A stretch of 64,000 nucleotides of DNA, taken from NCBI RefSeq assembly GCF_037038585.1, contig NC_092522.1, forward strand, positions 124,478,661 through 124,542,660. Reading direction: 5' to 3'. Each line of letters opens with the position of its first letter. Position 1 is the stretch's first letter. This document shows, piece by piece, positions 53,201 to 63,510 of this stretch. The notes under the pieces were generated by a model. That model saw only the letters and a list, made by a program, of their open reading frames with translations. It did no database searches and was not told the origin of the DNA. The DNA is from Patagioenas fasciata. Its lineage: Eukaryota; Chordata; Aves; Columbiformes; Columbidae. Made by a program: the position numbers and the translations under genes.

Positions 53201-56200
53201 GAGCTGGGGGGTTCAGCTGGAGAACAGGAGCTGAGGGGAGACCTGATCTCTGAATTGCCTGAAAGGAGCTTGGAGCCAGGGGGGTCGGGCTCTGCTCCCC
53301 AGGAACAAGCGCCAGGAGCAGAGGAAACGGCCTCAAGTTGCACCAGGGGAGGTTGAGGTTGGATGTGGGAACAATTTCTTCCCCAAAGGGCTGTGGGGCA
53401 TTGGAACAGGCTGCCCAGGGCAGTGCTGGAGTCACCATCCCTGGAGGGCTGGACAGACGGACATGAGGTTCTCAGGACATGGGGCAGGGCCAGGGGTGGG
53501 GTAACACTTGGACTCGATGATCTCAAAGGTCTTTTCCAACCAAAAGGATTCTGTATTTCCATCTGAGATCTTCTGAGATCATTTATGGAGTTTCAGACCT
53601 TGACTGGAAAAGGCCCCTGAGCAACAGGATCCAGCTTGAGAACCGGCCCTGCTCTCTGCGGGAGGGTGGGCTGGACACCTCCAGCCATTTCTTTCAGCCT
53701 CAGTTCTTTTTTCCCATGAATCCAAAAAACCAAAGGGATGGGAGGCCTAGAAGAAGAAAGAGGAAAACCAAATCTGGAGAGTTCAGCTGATGAAAATGGA
53801 TGTGGTACCAGAGTGGGGGAAAGCAAGAAGCAAAGCTGCCGGCTGAGCAGGGATTTATAATCCAACAGATGGAACCAGAGGCGACAAGAGCTGCTGAGCT
53901 GCTCGTCTCTGCTCCCTGCTGACTCTGGGATGCTCCCATAAGGAATTTTCCCTCTGTGTTGGTTTGACCACTTCCCAGCATCTGTGCCCAGTCTGGGAAG
54001 ATGCTTCATCCCCTCACATCTCCTCACTGTGTCAACACGCGTACGTCTCTTCTGTCTCCATTCCTCCCACCAAGGAGCGGTTGCTCCCTTAATCCATCTT
54101 CTTAAATCAGCCTCTGGCTGCTACTGGTTGGTCTCGCTGGGCTTTACCATCAGGATTTATCTGGGAGCTTGGCGTGGGCTGGTCTGTCCGAGACGAGACG
54201 TCTCTCTGAGCTGAGAGCAAGAGGTTCTTCAAGGTCACAGCTCCTCTCAGGTTAACGGGGACACCCAAGTTGGGTCACAGAATCCTTTTGGTTGGGAAAG
54301 ACTCTCAAGATTAAGTCCAACCATTCCCCCACCCCCGGCACTGCCCCATGTCCTGAGAACCTCGTGTCCGTCTGTCCAACCCTCCAGGGCTGGTGACTCC
54401 AGCACTGCCCTGGGCAGCCTGTTCCAATGCCCCACAGCCCTTTGGGGAAGAAATTGTTCCCACATCCAACCTCAACCTCCCCTGGTGCAACTTGAGGCCG
54501 TTTCACCTTATCACTTGTTCCTGGGGAGCAGAGCCTGACGCCCCCAGCTCCAACCTCCTTTCAGGCAGTTGTAGAGAACAATGAAGATGAGTTTGCCCCA
54601 TCTATGTCCTTCCTTCCCACCCTATTTCCTTCCTTCCAACATGATTTAGGGAGCTAAAGGACCCCCCTCATCCAGCCCTCCCTGTGCATTTGAAGCCCTA
54701 TTGCTTTTGCACATCTGGGACACACACAGGACCCCGTGGTGCAAAAATACACGCCAGTCCCACCAGAGCAGAGGGATGCAGTGAAGGGAGCAGCATCAGG
54801 GCATTTTTGGGGGGTCTGGCTGTGCTGTTTTTAATCAGCAGCAGGAAAAAAAAGCAAAGAAAGAGAGGTAAGAGCTGTGGAGGAGGGGATTGTCTGGGAG
54901 AAAGCATCACAGGGTTTACGCAGAGAGCTGATGCGTGGGTGAAGGGAGCTGGAAGAAGCCTGTATCAGTCACAGCTCACAGAGCAGGTGGGGGGACAGCA
55001 GATTTATGTTAGAGCTGGAGACACTGCAAGGCTGGGAAGGAAAACACGGTGCCGTTACATGTCATAATCCCCCCTTTTCTACCTTTTCGTATCTGGATTT
55101 GGGGATGGGGGAAAGCTTGGTGGGCTTTTAGCAGGGTCATGCGGGCAGTGGGAAGGATATTATAGAGCTACCGTTAATTATTGGTACAATAACCCAGCAG
55201 TGACGATGCCACCTCCTGGGAACAGCAAGACACGATGTGTCCTGGCAGGACATGGGGACTGAGGTTTGGGATGGGTTCTGGGAGAAGGTTCAAGGGAAGA
55301 GAACTTGCTCTGGGCATACAAACCCCTTCAGGTGGAGGAAATCCCCGACCCTCGGCAGCACCGCTGCGGTTTCGCAGGCACTGATGAGTCAAATGTCAGA
55401 TCTGTGTCCCCGAGGATATTTAACAAGCTGCAAGCTTGCACAGGCACCTGAAAATCCAGATTTACCCCCGATGCTGGCGATGGGGAGGTGAGAAAATAAT
55501 TTATTTTCAGAGGCTTTGGGGTGGCTCATGAGCCTGAGGCAGTGACATGGAGCGGGTGACGGAGGAAGAGATGTCCCCATCAGAGGACAGGGAAGGGTGG
55601 TGCTGGTGCAGAACCAACATCCCTTTGCTGCACATGGGGGTCCAGGATGGTTGGACCCTGGGGAGGGTTTGGGGAGAAGGTGTGGAGCTGTTGCCTTGTC
55701 CCGGGGAGGTGGGGAGGGCTCCCAGGCTGCTGTGGGATTTTGGAGGTGCTGTTTAAGGTCTGCTCTGCCATCTAATGGACATGGAGCCCTGAACAAGAGA
55801 GACGAGCGAGTCTGCAGTGACTGTGGGGCATGTCTGGTGTGTGCTGGTGGGGCTCTGGGTCTCCAACTCCTGATATGAGCTGTGAGCATCTCCAACCACC
55901 TTGCATGGTCATTTTGCACAGGATTACAGACCAGTCGTCCCAAAAACAAGCAGGAAAAGGGTCATGAGAGGAGCTGGGGTCCTGTATCACACCCACTGCT
56001 TGCATAGCATGGTTGTTGTCATTGCTGTTTACAGGACACCAGGGGCTGCCCAAAGAGCAGGAGATGGCTCACCATGCTACGTTCAGATAGTCTGTAGAGA
56101 TCCTTAAAATGTTATAAAAATATCACATAGTTCAAGGGGAGATCGGACAGCGTTTTGGAAGGAAAACCCAAAAGTGGTTGCTAAATACGTATAAAGCACA

Positions 56201-59200
56201 CTCATGTTGTGATGGGTTGCAGACTGGAGGGTGTTTGGAGAGAAACCCTATATTCTTGTATTGTTCTTGCAAACCTTGGCTAGCCTATGTGTGGCATTTC
56301 TGCACTGGAATATTAAGCTGCCTGTGGCTCCCACAATGGGCCAGGGGCTGGTGCAGGGTGAGGGTGAGGGTGCAGGCACCGTCCTTGGTCTCCATGGAGA
56401 GCAGGCAGCAAGTGCTCCTCTACCTCTCTGCCTTCTTGCTCCCCTGCCTGCCCGTAGAATCATTGAGTCACAGGTTGGTTTGGGTTGAAGGGACCTTCCC
56501 AGCTCCCCCAGTCCCCCTGCCATGACAGGGACATCTTCACCAGCTCAGGTTGCTCAGAGCCCCGTCCAGCCTGGCCTGGGATGTCTCCAGGGATGGTTCA
56601 GCCACCACCTCTCTGCCCAACCTGGGCCAGGCTCTCACCACCCTCAATACAAACAATTTCTGCATCATGTCTGGCCTGAATCTCCCTCCTTTAGTTTAAA
56701 ACCATCACCCCTTGTCCTATCACAACAGCTCCTGCTCTAAAGTCTGTCCCCATCTTTCTTCTTGGCCCTTTTCAGTCTGGAAAGGTCGCACTAAGGTCTC
56801 CCCGGAGCTTCTCTTCTCCAGCTGAACCCCCCAGCTCTCTCAGCCTGTCCTCCCAGCAAAGCTGTTCCAGCCTCGGGTCGTTCCTGGGGCTCCTCTGGCC
56901 CCTCTCCAGCAGCTCCATGTGTGCCCTGTGCTGAGGACCCAGAGCTGGACCAGCACTGCAGGGGGGTCTCACCAGAGCAGAGCAGAGGGGCAGAATCTCC
57001 CCAAGCCTGCTGGCCATCCCTGGGTTGTTCTTTGGACCACGGCCCAGTCCTCAGGCATCCCCCATCCCACCTTTCTCCCCGCAGCACGAGGAGGCGATCA
57101 GCCGGAACCGCAGCCTGGCTCAGCGGGTGGAAGACCTGGAGCACCGGTACAGCGAGGCCAGCACCCTGCAGCACATCCAGGCCACGCTGCTCTACGACAT
57201 GCAGGCACAGATAAACAACATCTCCGTCCTGACCGACTGGGCCTGGCGCAACCCCACCTGCCTCAGCCCTGCCGAGATGAGGCTGCAGGAGGAGATGCAC
57301 CATCCAGGTGATGGGGACCTGCTGGGGTGGGCTGGAGGGGTGCTTTACCCTTACAGCCTCTCTTGAGGGGTTTTGTAGGGAAAGGTTGTGGGAAAACTAC
57401 TTTAAATCCCCTTTGCATTGGCCGTGAGTCCCATGTAGAGATCTATTTTGAATGGATATTAGGAACAATTTCTTCCCCAAAGGGCTGTAGGGCATTGGAA
57501 CAGGCTGCCCAAGGCAGTGCTGGAGTCACCATCCCTGGAGGGTTGGACAGACGGACAGGTTCTCAGGGACATGTGGCAGTGCCAGGGGTGGGGTAATGGC
57601 TGGACTTGGTGATCTTGAGGGTCTTTTCCAGCCAAAAATAATTCTGTTATTCTATCTCACCCAACCTGCCTTTCTGAGACATACAGATGGGCTCCTCAGG
57701 GCAATGGACACCTCTGGGATGGCTTCCATGCTGCCTAGGAGAATGGTCCTGTCTCTCGGTGGCTTCTTTGTGTCTCCATGGATGGTGAGACACTCTCAGG
57801 GTCCAGCTTAGGCTCTGACAAGCAGGTTGGCATTGAACTGCAGATCATCCCCCAACCACATCATCCTTGGGTGCAGGTCTGTGCTAATTAACCTTATCAC
57901 TAAGAAGCCACTTCACCGAGGTGTGAAGCCAGCCTGGTGCAGAGGTCTTCAGCTTCAGGAGAAGCTCTGAATCCAGGATTATTTGTCCAGCTCCACATTA
58001 CGATGCATGAAAACAAAACTGATATTGCTTGTGAGCCCTTTTCTTCACACCGTGCACTAAATGTCGTGTTTCTCTGCTTTTCTCTGCTCTAGAGGTGAAG
58101 CACGTCAGGAACTGCCCCATCGACTGTGCTTCCGTTTACTACAATGGGCTCCGGCGCTCTGGGGTCTACAGCATCATGCCCTTGGTCGGAGGGATGCCCA
58201 TTGAAGTGCTGTGTGAGATGGACACCGAAGGTACTGCAGGACACACCTACAACATCTTCTAGCAGAGCTTTGGGTGGGATTTGCCTCATCTTAGAGCTGC
58301 ATCTTATATCTGAGTTATTTTGAGAGCAGCATCTCCAGTAGGGCTCTTCTCCAGGGATAGAGGACTTATCCTCTTTACTGGCTATAGAAGGGGTTTGGAT
58401 GAATAGTTCAAACCAGACATTATGGGATGTAGTTGCGTAAATACAGATGTTTAATGTTCTTCGAGATGTCCTCATGCATCCAAGACGTTTGCAACACACT
58501 AGTGGATATTCCACAGGGTTTGCAGGAAAATAAGCCCTTCTGGATTGGCAGCTGGTCACTGGGAGGTATCTGGAGCATCTGTGGGTAGTTGAGGGCCATG
58601 TGTGGGCAACCACTACTTGTAGCTGTGCTGATGTGAGGAGAGGGGAGGTCAATCCTTTCCCACAGGTATTTTGGAGTGTAAACGAGGGAGCAGGTGACCT
58701 CGCACACCCTTGCTGTCTAAAAATCCATCTGGAGCACACTACTGTCATCCCAAGGTGTAAACTTACTAACGAAATTAGTTTGTGACATTTGAATTTTGGA
58801 AGAATAACGGCGATTATCAGGGAAATGGGGTGGTGGATCGTCAGTTCATTGCCCCACAGATCTGCTGCTGCTTGGGTGGATGTGTCACATCACACATCCC
58901 ATGCTGGAGGAAGGGGTTCAGCTCCCCACACGCACGTATCTCCCCTGTTGTGGTATCTACAGGTGGTTGCAGCTTTGGGATGCACGTGCTCATTAAGAAA
59001 CAGGCTGTTCAGGCAATGTGGTCACTGTTATGTCACCACTATTATTTGCATGGCTGTCAACACAATCTTGGACACTGTAGAGTGACAGACTGTACAAACA
59101 GCAAATAAAAAGATTGTCCCAGTCCCCTGTCTCCCCCGCAAGCTTACAATATTGGAATAAAACGAGAGAAAAGAAAGGGATTTGGACAGATGGGAGAGCA

Positions 59201-62190
59201 GATGGACACAGTGAGACAATACTGGGAGAGCTTGTGTGCCTTGGTGGTGCTGCAGGAACAGTACATAATAATCTCCAAACTCCAGGATCTCTGGTTTGTT
59301 CCAGTCCCCAAACATTTGCCTCCCAAGAACTACCATCTCCCTCTCGTTTAAAACCAGATCTGGGACAGTCAACAGGGAACATCATCATGAACCAACCCCG
59401 GAGAGGTAGGAGCCCTTTTCCATGAGCTATGGTGGGCATTACATTATCCCCACGCAGCAACCAACACTGTATTTTGCCACTTGGTGGGAGTGAGAGTGAC
59501 AAGGAGACACCTTGCTGAGCTGCAGATGGATCCTCAGAGGTGACACCACTAAGAGGTCTGTCTGGGACATCTTGGATGCTCTGTGGAGACTCCCATCTTA
59601 CTTTGTCTCTCTCCTGGCAGGTGGTGGCTGGACAGTCATCCAGAGGCGCCAGGATGGCTCAGTTGACTTCAACCGGACCTGGAACGAGTACAAGGAAGGC
59701 TTTGGGGACCTCCATGGTGAGTTCTGGCTGGGCAACGAGAACATCCACAAGATGACAAACCAAGGGGACTACTCTCTGCGCATCGACCTGGAGGACTGGA
59801 ACAACAAGCACAAGCACGCCTTCTACCAGGTCTTCAGGTAGAAAGTGGGGTGGCCTTCCTTGCTTCTCATAGATGCAGCTTGCTCAATGATGGGAGATCT
59901 TCAGACATGGGAACCCTGTCTAGGTCAGAATGGTTGTATCTAGAGAGCTTTTCAGAATGGGCCCAGGTTGTCTGTCCTTCCTTTCCCACCTGGATTTGAC
60001 CACCAATTTTTGCTCCAGGTTGAAGCCTGGGTATGAGCTAGAGAGTGTGCAGTCTTCTTTGGCCATGGTCAACATCCACAGCCCCAGGGGAAGGGAGCTG
60101 TAGGACCCGATGGACAGTCCTCAGCTACTTAGGGATTTCATTTCTGTGAAATTATCATCGTCTGTGTCAAAAATAGGGTTTAGAATCCCACGGTCTTGCT
60201 GGGCAGGTCCTCCAGCATCTGCCTGGTTTCGAGTCGTGTTTTGATTTTCACCCTCTTTACTCGTGGTTTTTACTTGCTGGGCCTGACGTAATGTCCATCG
60301 GTGTCCATAGCTCTTCCTCTCCTCTGCTGTTTTATTTATCCATACCACACCAGCCACATCCTTTCTTAATCAGGGGTGACCTGGTCTGTCCCAGATGAAC
60401 TCCTTCACTGTTCCTACTGGAAATGTTTGTGGGTGACTGTGGAGGAATCCACCATGGGAGGATGTCCAAGGGAGCACTGCACCCTGGGGACACTTGAAGC
60501 TTGAGGGCTTTGAGTAGACACCAAAACTGCTGGGAAATAAACAAATAAATAAGTAAATAAATAATTTTAATGTGTCCTGGAGCATTCTCTACCAGCAAAT
60601 GTGCGCTCTGGACTCCACAATCCTTGTGAGTCCCTTCCAACTCAGGACATTCTATGATTCTATGAAGGGTCACCCCAATTTTTCTCCTCACACATCACGT
60701 GTAGTGGCAGTGACCTTCAGCCTTTGTTAACCTGGGGACAGATTACTAGTTAGCTCAGTTTAGGTGATGAACGGAATGCTCATTATGTGGAGAGGAGGCA
60801 GAGCTGTGTAATTAGAGCGACATTCTTGCCAAAGCTGCCACAGTCTTTGTTGTGGTTTTAGAGTCGCGCTCTGCCCAGTTCAGCCCTATAACAAGTGCCT
60901 TGAGTCAAGACAAAATCATCTACATCCCACAGAAGGGAAAAATACATCATCGTTGGCTTTTAGAGGTGATGAATCACAGCAGGGAGCCTGGCCAGAGCAG
61001 CTCCATGATTGCTAAGTGTTCACACCAGGAATGCAGGATCCAGGTTGGACAGGAGACTCAAACACTCCCCATTAAAAAGTCCAACCTTCCTTGCTTGCAG
61101 CATTGAGGATGAGGCAAACTACTACCGCCTGCACGTGGATGGGTTCAGCGGGACGGTGGAAGATTCCTTTGCCTGGTACCACAACAAGAGGAGCTTCAGC
61201 ACACCCGACTCGGGGAACATCTGCGCCGAGATTTCCCACGGAGGTTGGTGGTACCACCAGTGCTTTTTCTCCAACCTCAATGGCGTGTACTACAAGGTAA
61301 GCTGGAGGGATGAGGATGCAAAGTGCTTCTTCTCCAAACTCAATGGGTTGTACTACAAGGTAAAGTGGAAGGATGAGGATGCAGGTATTAGTACAGAAGG
61401 TCCAAGCTTTGGAGGAGGCTGTTGGTCCTCATATCATAGCAATATTTCCTGGCTTGATCAACCTCTGTTCTTCATGCACTGAGGCAATTTGGCCTTTGGA
61501 GTTCCACGGGCCACATATGTCTTTTGAGACACCTCAGCATGCTGGGGTTTGGGACCACAAGGTGGAAACTTGTGGTACGGGTGACTCGTACAGCCTGGGA
61601 TGAATGGATGGATGGACGGATGGATGGATGGATGGACGGATGGAAGGGAGGATGGAAGGGAGGATGGATGGATGGATGGGAGGATGGATGGATGGATGGG
61701 AGGATGGATGGATGGATGGACGTCTGGATGGACGGATGGATGGATGGATGGACGGATGGATGGATGGGAGGATGGATGGATGGATGGGAGGATGGATGGA
61801 TGGATGGATGGGAGGATGGATGGATGGATGGACGACTGGATGGATGGATGGATGGATGGATGGATGGATGGATGGACAGCAGCTCCATTGGGACCATCTG
61901 AAAAATGTTGGGCTTTACTTGCTCTTTTCACCGCAACATCATTAAGTTCTTTGCTCCAAGTAATCGGTTTTCAGATGCTCCCATCCAACTGATGCTTCCA
62001 TGTGTTTCCCATACCTGACCATCCTTCTTGCTCTGCATCACAGGGTGGCCGATACTCCATTAAAAACCGCAAGATCCTGGGGCCGGATGGTATCGTGTGG
62101 TACTCATGGAAGGACACAGACTACTACTCCCTGAGGAAGGTGGTCATGATGATTCGACCACGCACTTTCCGGCCGCACCTCTCCCCATGA
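49897..62190 (+). CDS. Secreted coiled-coil and fibrinogen C-terminal domain protein (angiopoietin-like/fibrinogen-like, unassigned)
   Basis: Six GT-AG exons give 435 residues. Residues 1-28 look like a signal peptide ([13 protein letters not shown] core). A cysteine segment at ~51-86 includes [12 protein letters not shown] and RCPDMFRC. A coiled coil runs ~94-190 ([20 protein letters not shown]). The fibrinogen-related domain is ~208-430, with its cysteines at 215/244 and 363/376 and hallmarks [34 protein letters not shown] and NLNGVYY. The usual acidic calcium loop before the third cysteine is missing: the sequence reads [13 protein letters not shown]-glycosylation sequons are at 137, 174 and 267. 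Such proteins are secreted oligomers acting as ligands or lectin-like receptors. Start codons at 49861 or 49870 are possible; 49897 gives the best signal peptide. Orthology to a named ANGPTL or FGL gene is not established. Confidence 0.88.
50720..50897 (+). mobile_element. CR1 LINE 3' end (type B), truncated
   Basis: ttgggcattggaacaggctg to tactctatgattctgtggtg. Confidence 0.85.
52284..52412 (+). mobile_element. CR1 LINE 3' end (type A), truncated
   Basis: catccctggagacatcccag to cagtcattttatgattccac. Confidence 0.83.
53166..53557 (+). mobile_element. CR1 LINE 3' end (type B)
   Basis: agagcacaagtgtgatggga to accaaaaggattctgtattt. Confidence 0.88.
54274..54567 (-). mobile_element. CR1 LINE 3' end (type B), reverse
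   Basis: gtcacagaatccttttggtt to ctccaacctcctttcaggca. Confidence 0.87.
56455..56998 (-). mobile_element. CR1 LINE 3' end (type A), long reverse copy
   Basis: attgagtcacaggttggttt to gagcagagcagaggggcaga. It ends ~85 bp before exon 2. Confidence 0.9.
57085..57307 (+). CDS. Fibrinogen-domain gene exon 2 (residues 130-204)
   Basis: Acceptor ctttctccccgcag, donor gtgatg. Encodes [20 protein letters not shown] to LQEEMHHP, coiled coil plus linker with two N-glycosylation sequons, and a split Glu. Confidence 0.92.
57458..57653 (+). mobile_element. CR1 LINE 3' end (type B)
   Basis: taggaacaatttcttcccca to ataattctgttattctatct, in intron 2. Confidence 0.85.
58093..58230 (+). CDS. Fibrinogen-domain gene exon 3 (residues 204-250)
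   Basis: Acceptor ttctctgctctag, donor gtactg. Encodes [20 protein letters not shown] to EVLCEMDTE, the start of the fibrinogen domain with its first disulfide pair (Cys215, Cys244). Confidence 0.94.
58231..59620. other. Intron 3 of the fibrinogen-domain gene
   Basis: 1.4 kb, CR1-free, no recognised element. Confidence 0.6.
59621..59837 (+). CDS. Fibrinogen-domain gene exon 4 (residues 250-322)
   Basis: Acceptor tctctcctggcag, donor gtagaa. Encodes [40 protein letters not shown] and [10 protein letters not shown], ending in a split Ser. Core beta-sheet part of the fibrinogen domain. Confidence 0.95.
59838..61100. other. Intron 4 of the fibrinogen-domain gene
   Basis: Holds an (AAAT)n-like stretch at about 60536-60565 and a CR1 tail at ~60615; otherwise nothing recognised. 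Confidence 0.6.
60615..60664 (+). mobile_element. CR1 tail fragment
   Basis: gagtcccttccaactcagga then acattctatgattctatga, showing the terminal 8-bp repeat without a body. Confidence 0.6.
61101..61296 (+). CDS. Fibrinogen-domain gene exon 5 (residues 322-387)
   Basis: Acceptor ccttgcttgcag, donor AAG|gtaagc at 61297. Encodes [20 protein letters not shown] to [11 protein letters not shown] with the second disulfide pair (Cys363, Cys376). A second donor 63 bp downstream (61360, gtaaag) would add 21 in-frame residues; see the duplication entry. Confidence 0.93.
61261..61386 (+). repeat. 63-bp tandem duplication of exon 5 end plus splice donor
   Basis: Copy 1 is 61261-61323 and copy 2 is 61324-61386, ~85% alike. 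Each has a coding part ([12 protein letters not shown] and [12 protein letters not shown]), a GT donor (gtaagc and gtaaag) and the same first intron bases (ggatgaggatgca). The frame stays open through both. Confidence 0.93.
61600..61878 (+). repeat. (GGAT)n microsatellite
   Basis: About 280 bp of ggat units with interspersed gggagg and gacg variants, in intron 5. The Trp-Met-Asp-Gly frames across it are artefacts. Confidence 0.95.
62044..62190 (+). CDS. Fibrinogen-domain gene exon 6 (residues 388-435, stop)
   Basis: Acceptor ctctgcatcacag. Encodes [20 protein letters not shown] to [14 protein letters not shown], stop TGA at 62188-62190. The ending (GIVWYSW...[13 protein letters not shown]) closely follows the FGL/ANGPTL consensus. 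Confidence 0.95.
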   Translation, partial: GGRYSIKNRKILGPDGIVWYSWKDTDYYSLRKVVMMIRPRTFRPHLSP

Positions 62191-62748
62191 AGGAGCCTGG
62201 GACATTCTTCATTTCACTGGGGAAAAAGTTTGCTGTGGGCAAAAACTGATGCTGGACATCCCCGAGGGACCAAGCCACCATGTTTGTTGCTACCTGTTTG
62301 CTTTGGAGAGAATGGAACCAACATCAGAGATGCCCAGACCTTCAACAAGTGTTTGGGTGGTGAAAGCTCTCCTGAAAATGTGGAGGTGATTGCCAAGAAG
62401 GGTTTTGCAAGGACAAACATGGGGCTCACCGTTTCACTGGGTAGCAGCAGGCTTGGGCATCCCCAAGGCTTGAGACTAAATCCAGTTGTTGATGGGAGTG
62501 AGCCACGCACTGAGGTTGGACCTGATGTTGAATGGAGATGTTGAGGTCTCTGGCTACCAACCCAATGGTATTTTAGAGGGAAAAGAAGAACTAGCAATCC
62601 TGTACGAGTTTTCCACCTGGGACGTGACAGGCCAATTCTTCTGCTGTAAGATGAGCACCTCTCTGATCTTGGCGAAGTTCATATCATCACGTATGTATCT
62701 GGTACTGAAGGTCCCACCACCCCAGGGGTGTGCTTGGGTGGCTCCAAG

Positions 62749-62860
62749 GGGCTGAGATGGCCCTGAGGAGAGGGCCAGGAGGTGCTGAGATGGCCAGGAG
62801 ATTCTGAGATGGCCAGGAGAGGCTGAGATGGCCGGGAGATGCTGAGATGGCCAGGAGACC
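62749..62860 (+). repeat. 19-bp tandem repeat
   Basis: About five copies of ctgagatggccaggagatt with small changes, in the predicted 3' UTR. Confidence 0.9.
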
Positions 62861-63484
62861 CAACGTACAAAGCCCATGGGCAAACGAGGAGGAATGCTCC
62901 AAGGGAAAAGATTTAAACGTTTAAAAAGCTGAAGGTTTTCAATTTTTCCATTCTGTTTTAACTTTTCTGTCCTTCCTCTGGCAAAGAACTTCTGATGAGT
63001 TTTCTGTCCACCCTAATAGTGGTCTGTAGGAATGATCAGATGTGATTTGAAGACTTTTTCTTACTGCCTTACTCTGGATTCATCGTTACCGTCTTTTCAT
63101 TTTCCGTTCGTAGCTGATGCAAGTGATCCTCCTTTTTTCCTGACTTTGCTTCCTTGCAGGATCAAGAGATGGAGGCCGGGACTTGGCCTCAGCCCTGATT
63201 GTGTTTGGTGACAAATATTTAATGAAATCAACGTTTTCCTGTTTCATGTGCGCAGATGAGTTCAAAGATGGTTCAGCGAATGGGAGAGGCAGATGTATCA
63301 CAGGCAAAGCACCGTCCCTCCCAACTACTTGTCTCCAACTTGATGTTCTTCTGGCTCCCTGATGGTTTCTGTAGCTTTTACACTCTTCTGGACAATATTT
63401 TGCCTGGAACCTCATTTTCTCATGGGTAAATCAAGCAAAAAAAAATTATCTTCCAAGCATTCTACAAACTAATATCCCCCAGAT

Positions 63485-63490
63485 AATAAA
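63485..63490 (+). terminator. Candidate poly(A) signal of the fibrinogen-domain gene
   Basis: AATAAA in ccagataataaaagaac, followed by T-rich ttatttgtctttccctctg. Confidence 0.6.
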
Positions 63491-63510
63491 AGAACATTAT
63501 TTGTCTTTCC

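Larger units (their letters stand above)
50284..57084. other. Intron 1 of the fibrinogen-domain gene (6.8 kb)
   Basis: Contains five CR1 copies listed separately. Stretches 50898-52283, 52413-53165, 53558-54273 and 54568-56454 show no exon or repeat I recognise apart from a few homopurine/homopyrimidine patches. Confidence 0.7.
62191..63510 (+). other. 3' UTR of the fibrinogen-domain gene
   Basis: Extends to the AATAAA at 63485-63490. Holds a 19-bp tandem repeat at 62749-62860. Confidence 0.6.

Noticed and set aside
61524-61992. Frames encoding Trp-Met-Asp-Gly repeats and, antisense, His-Pro-Ser-Ile repeats
   Set aside because: Translation of the GGAT microsatellite inside intron 5.
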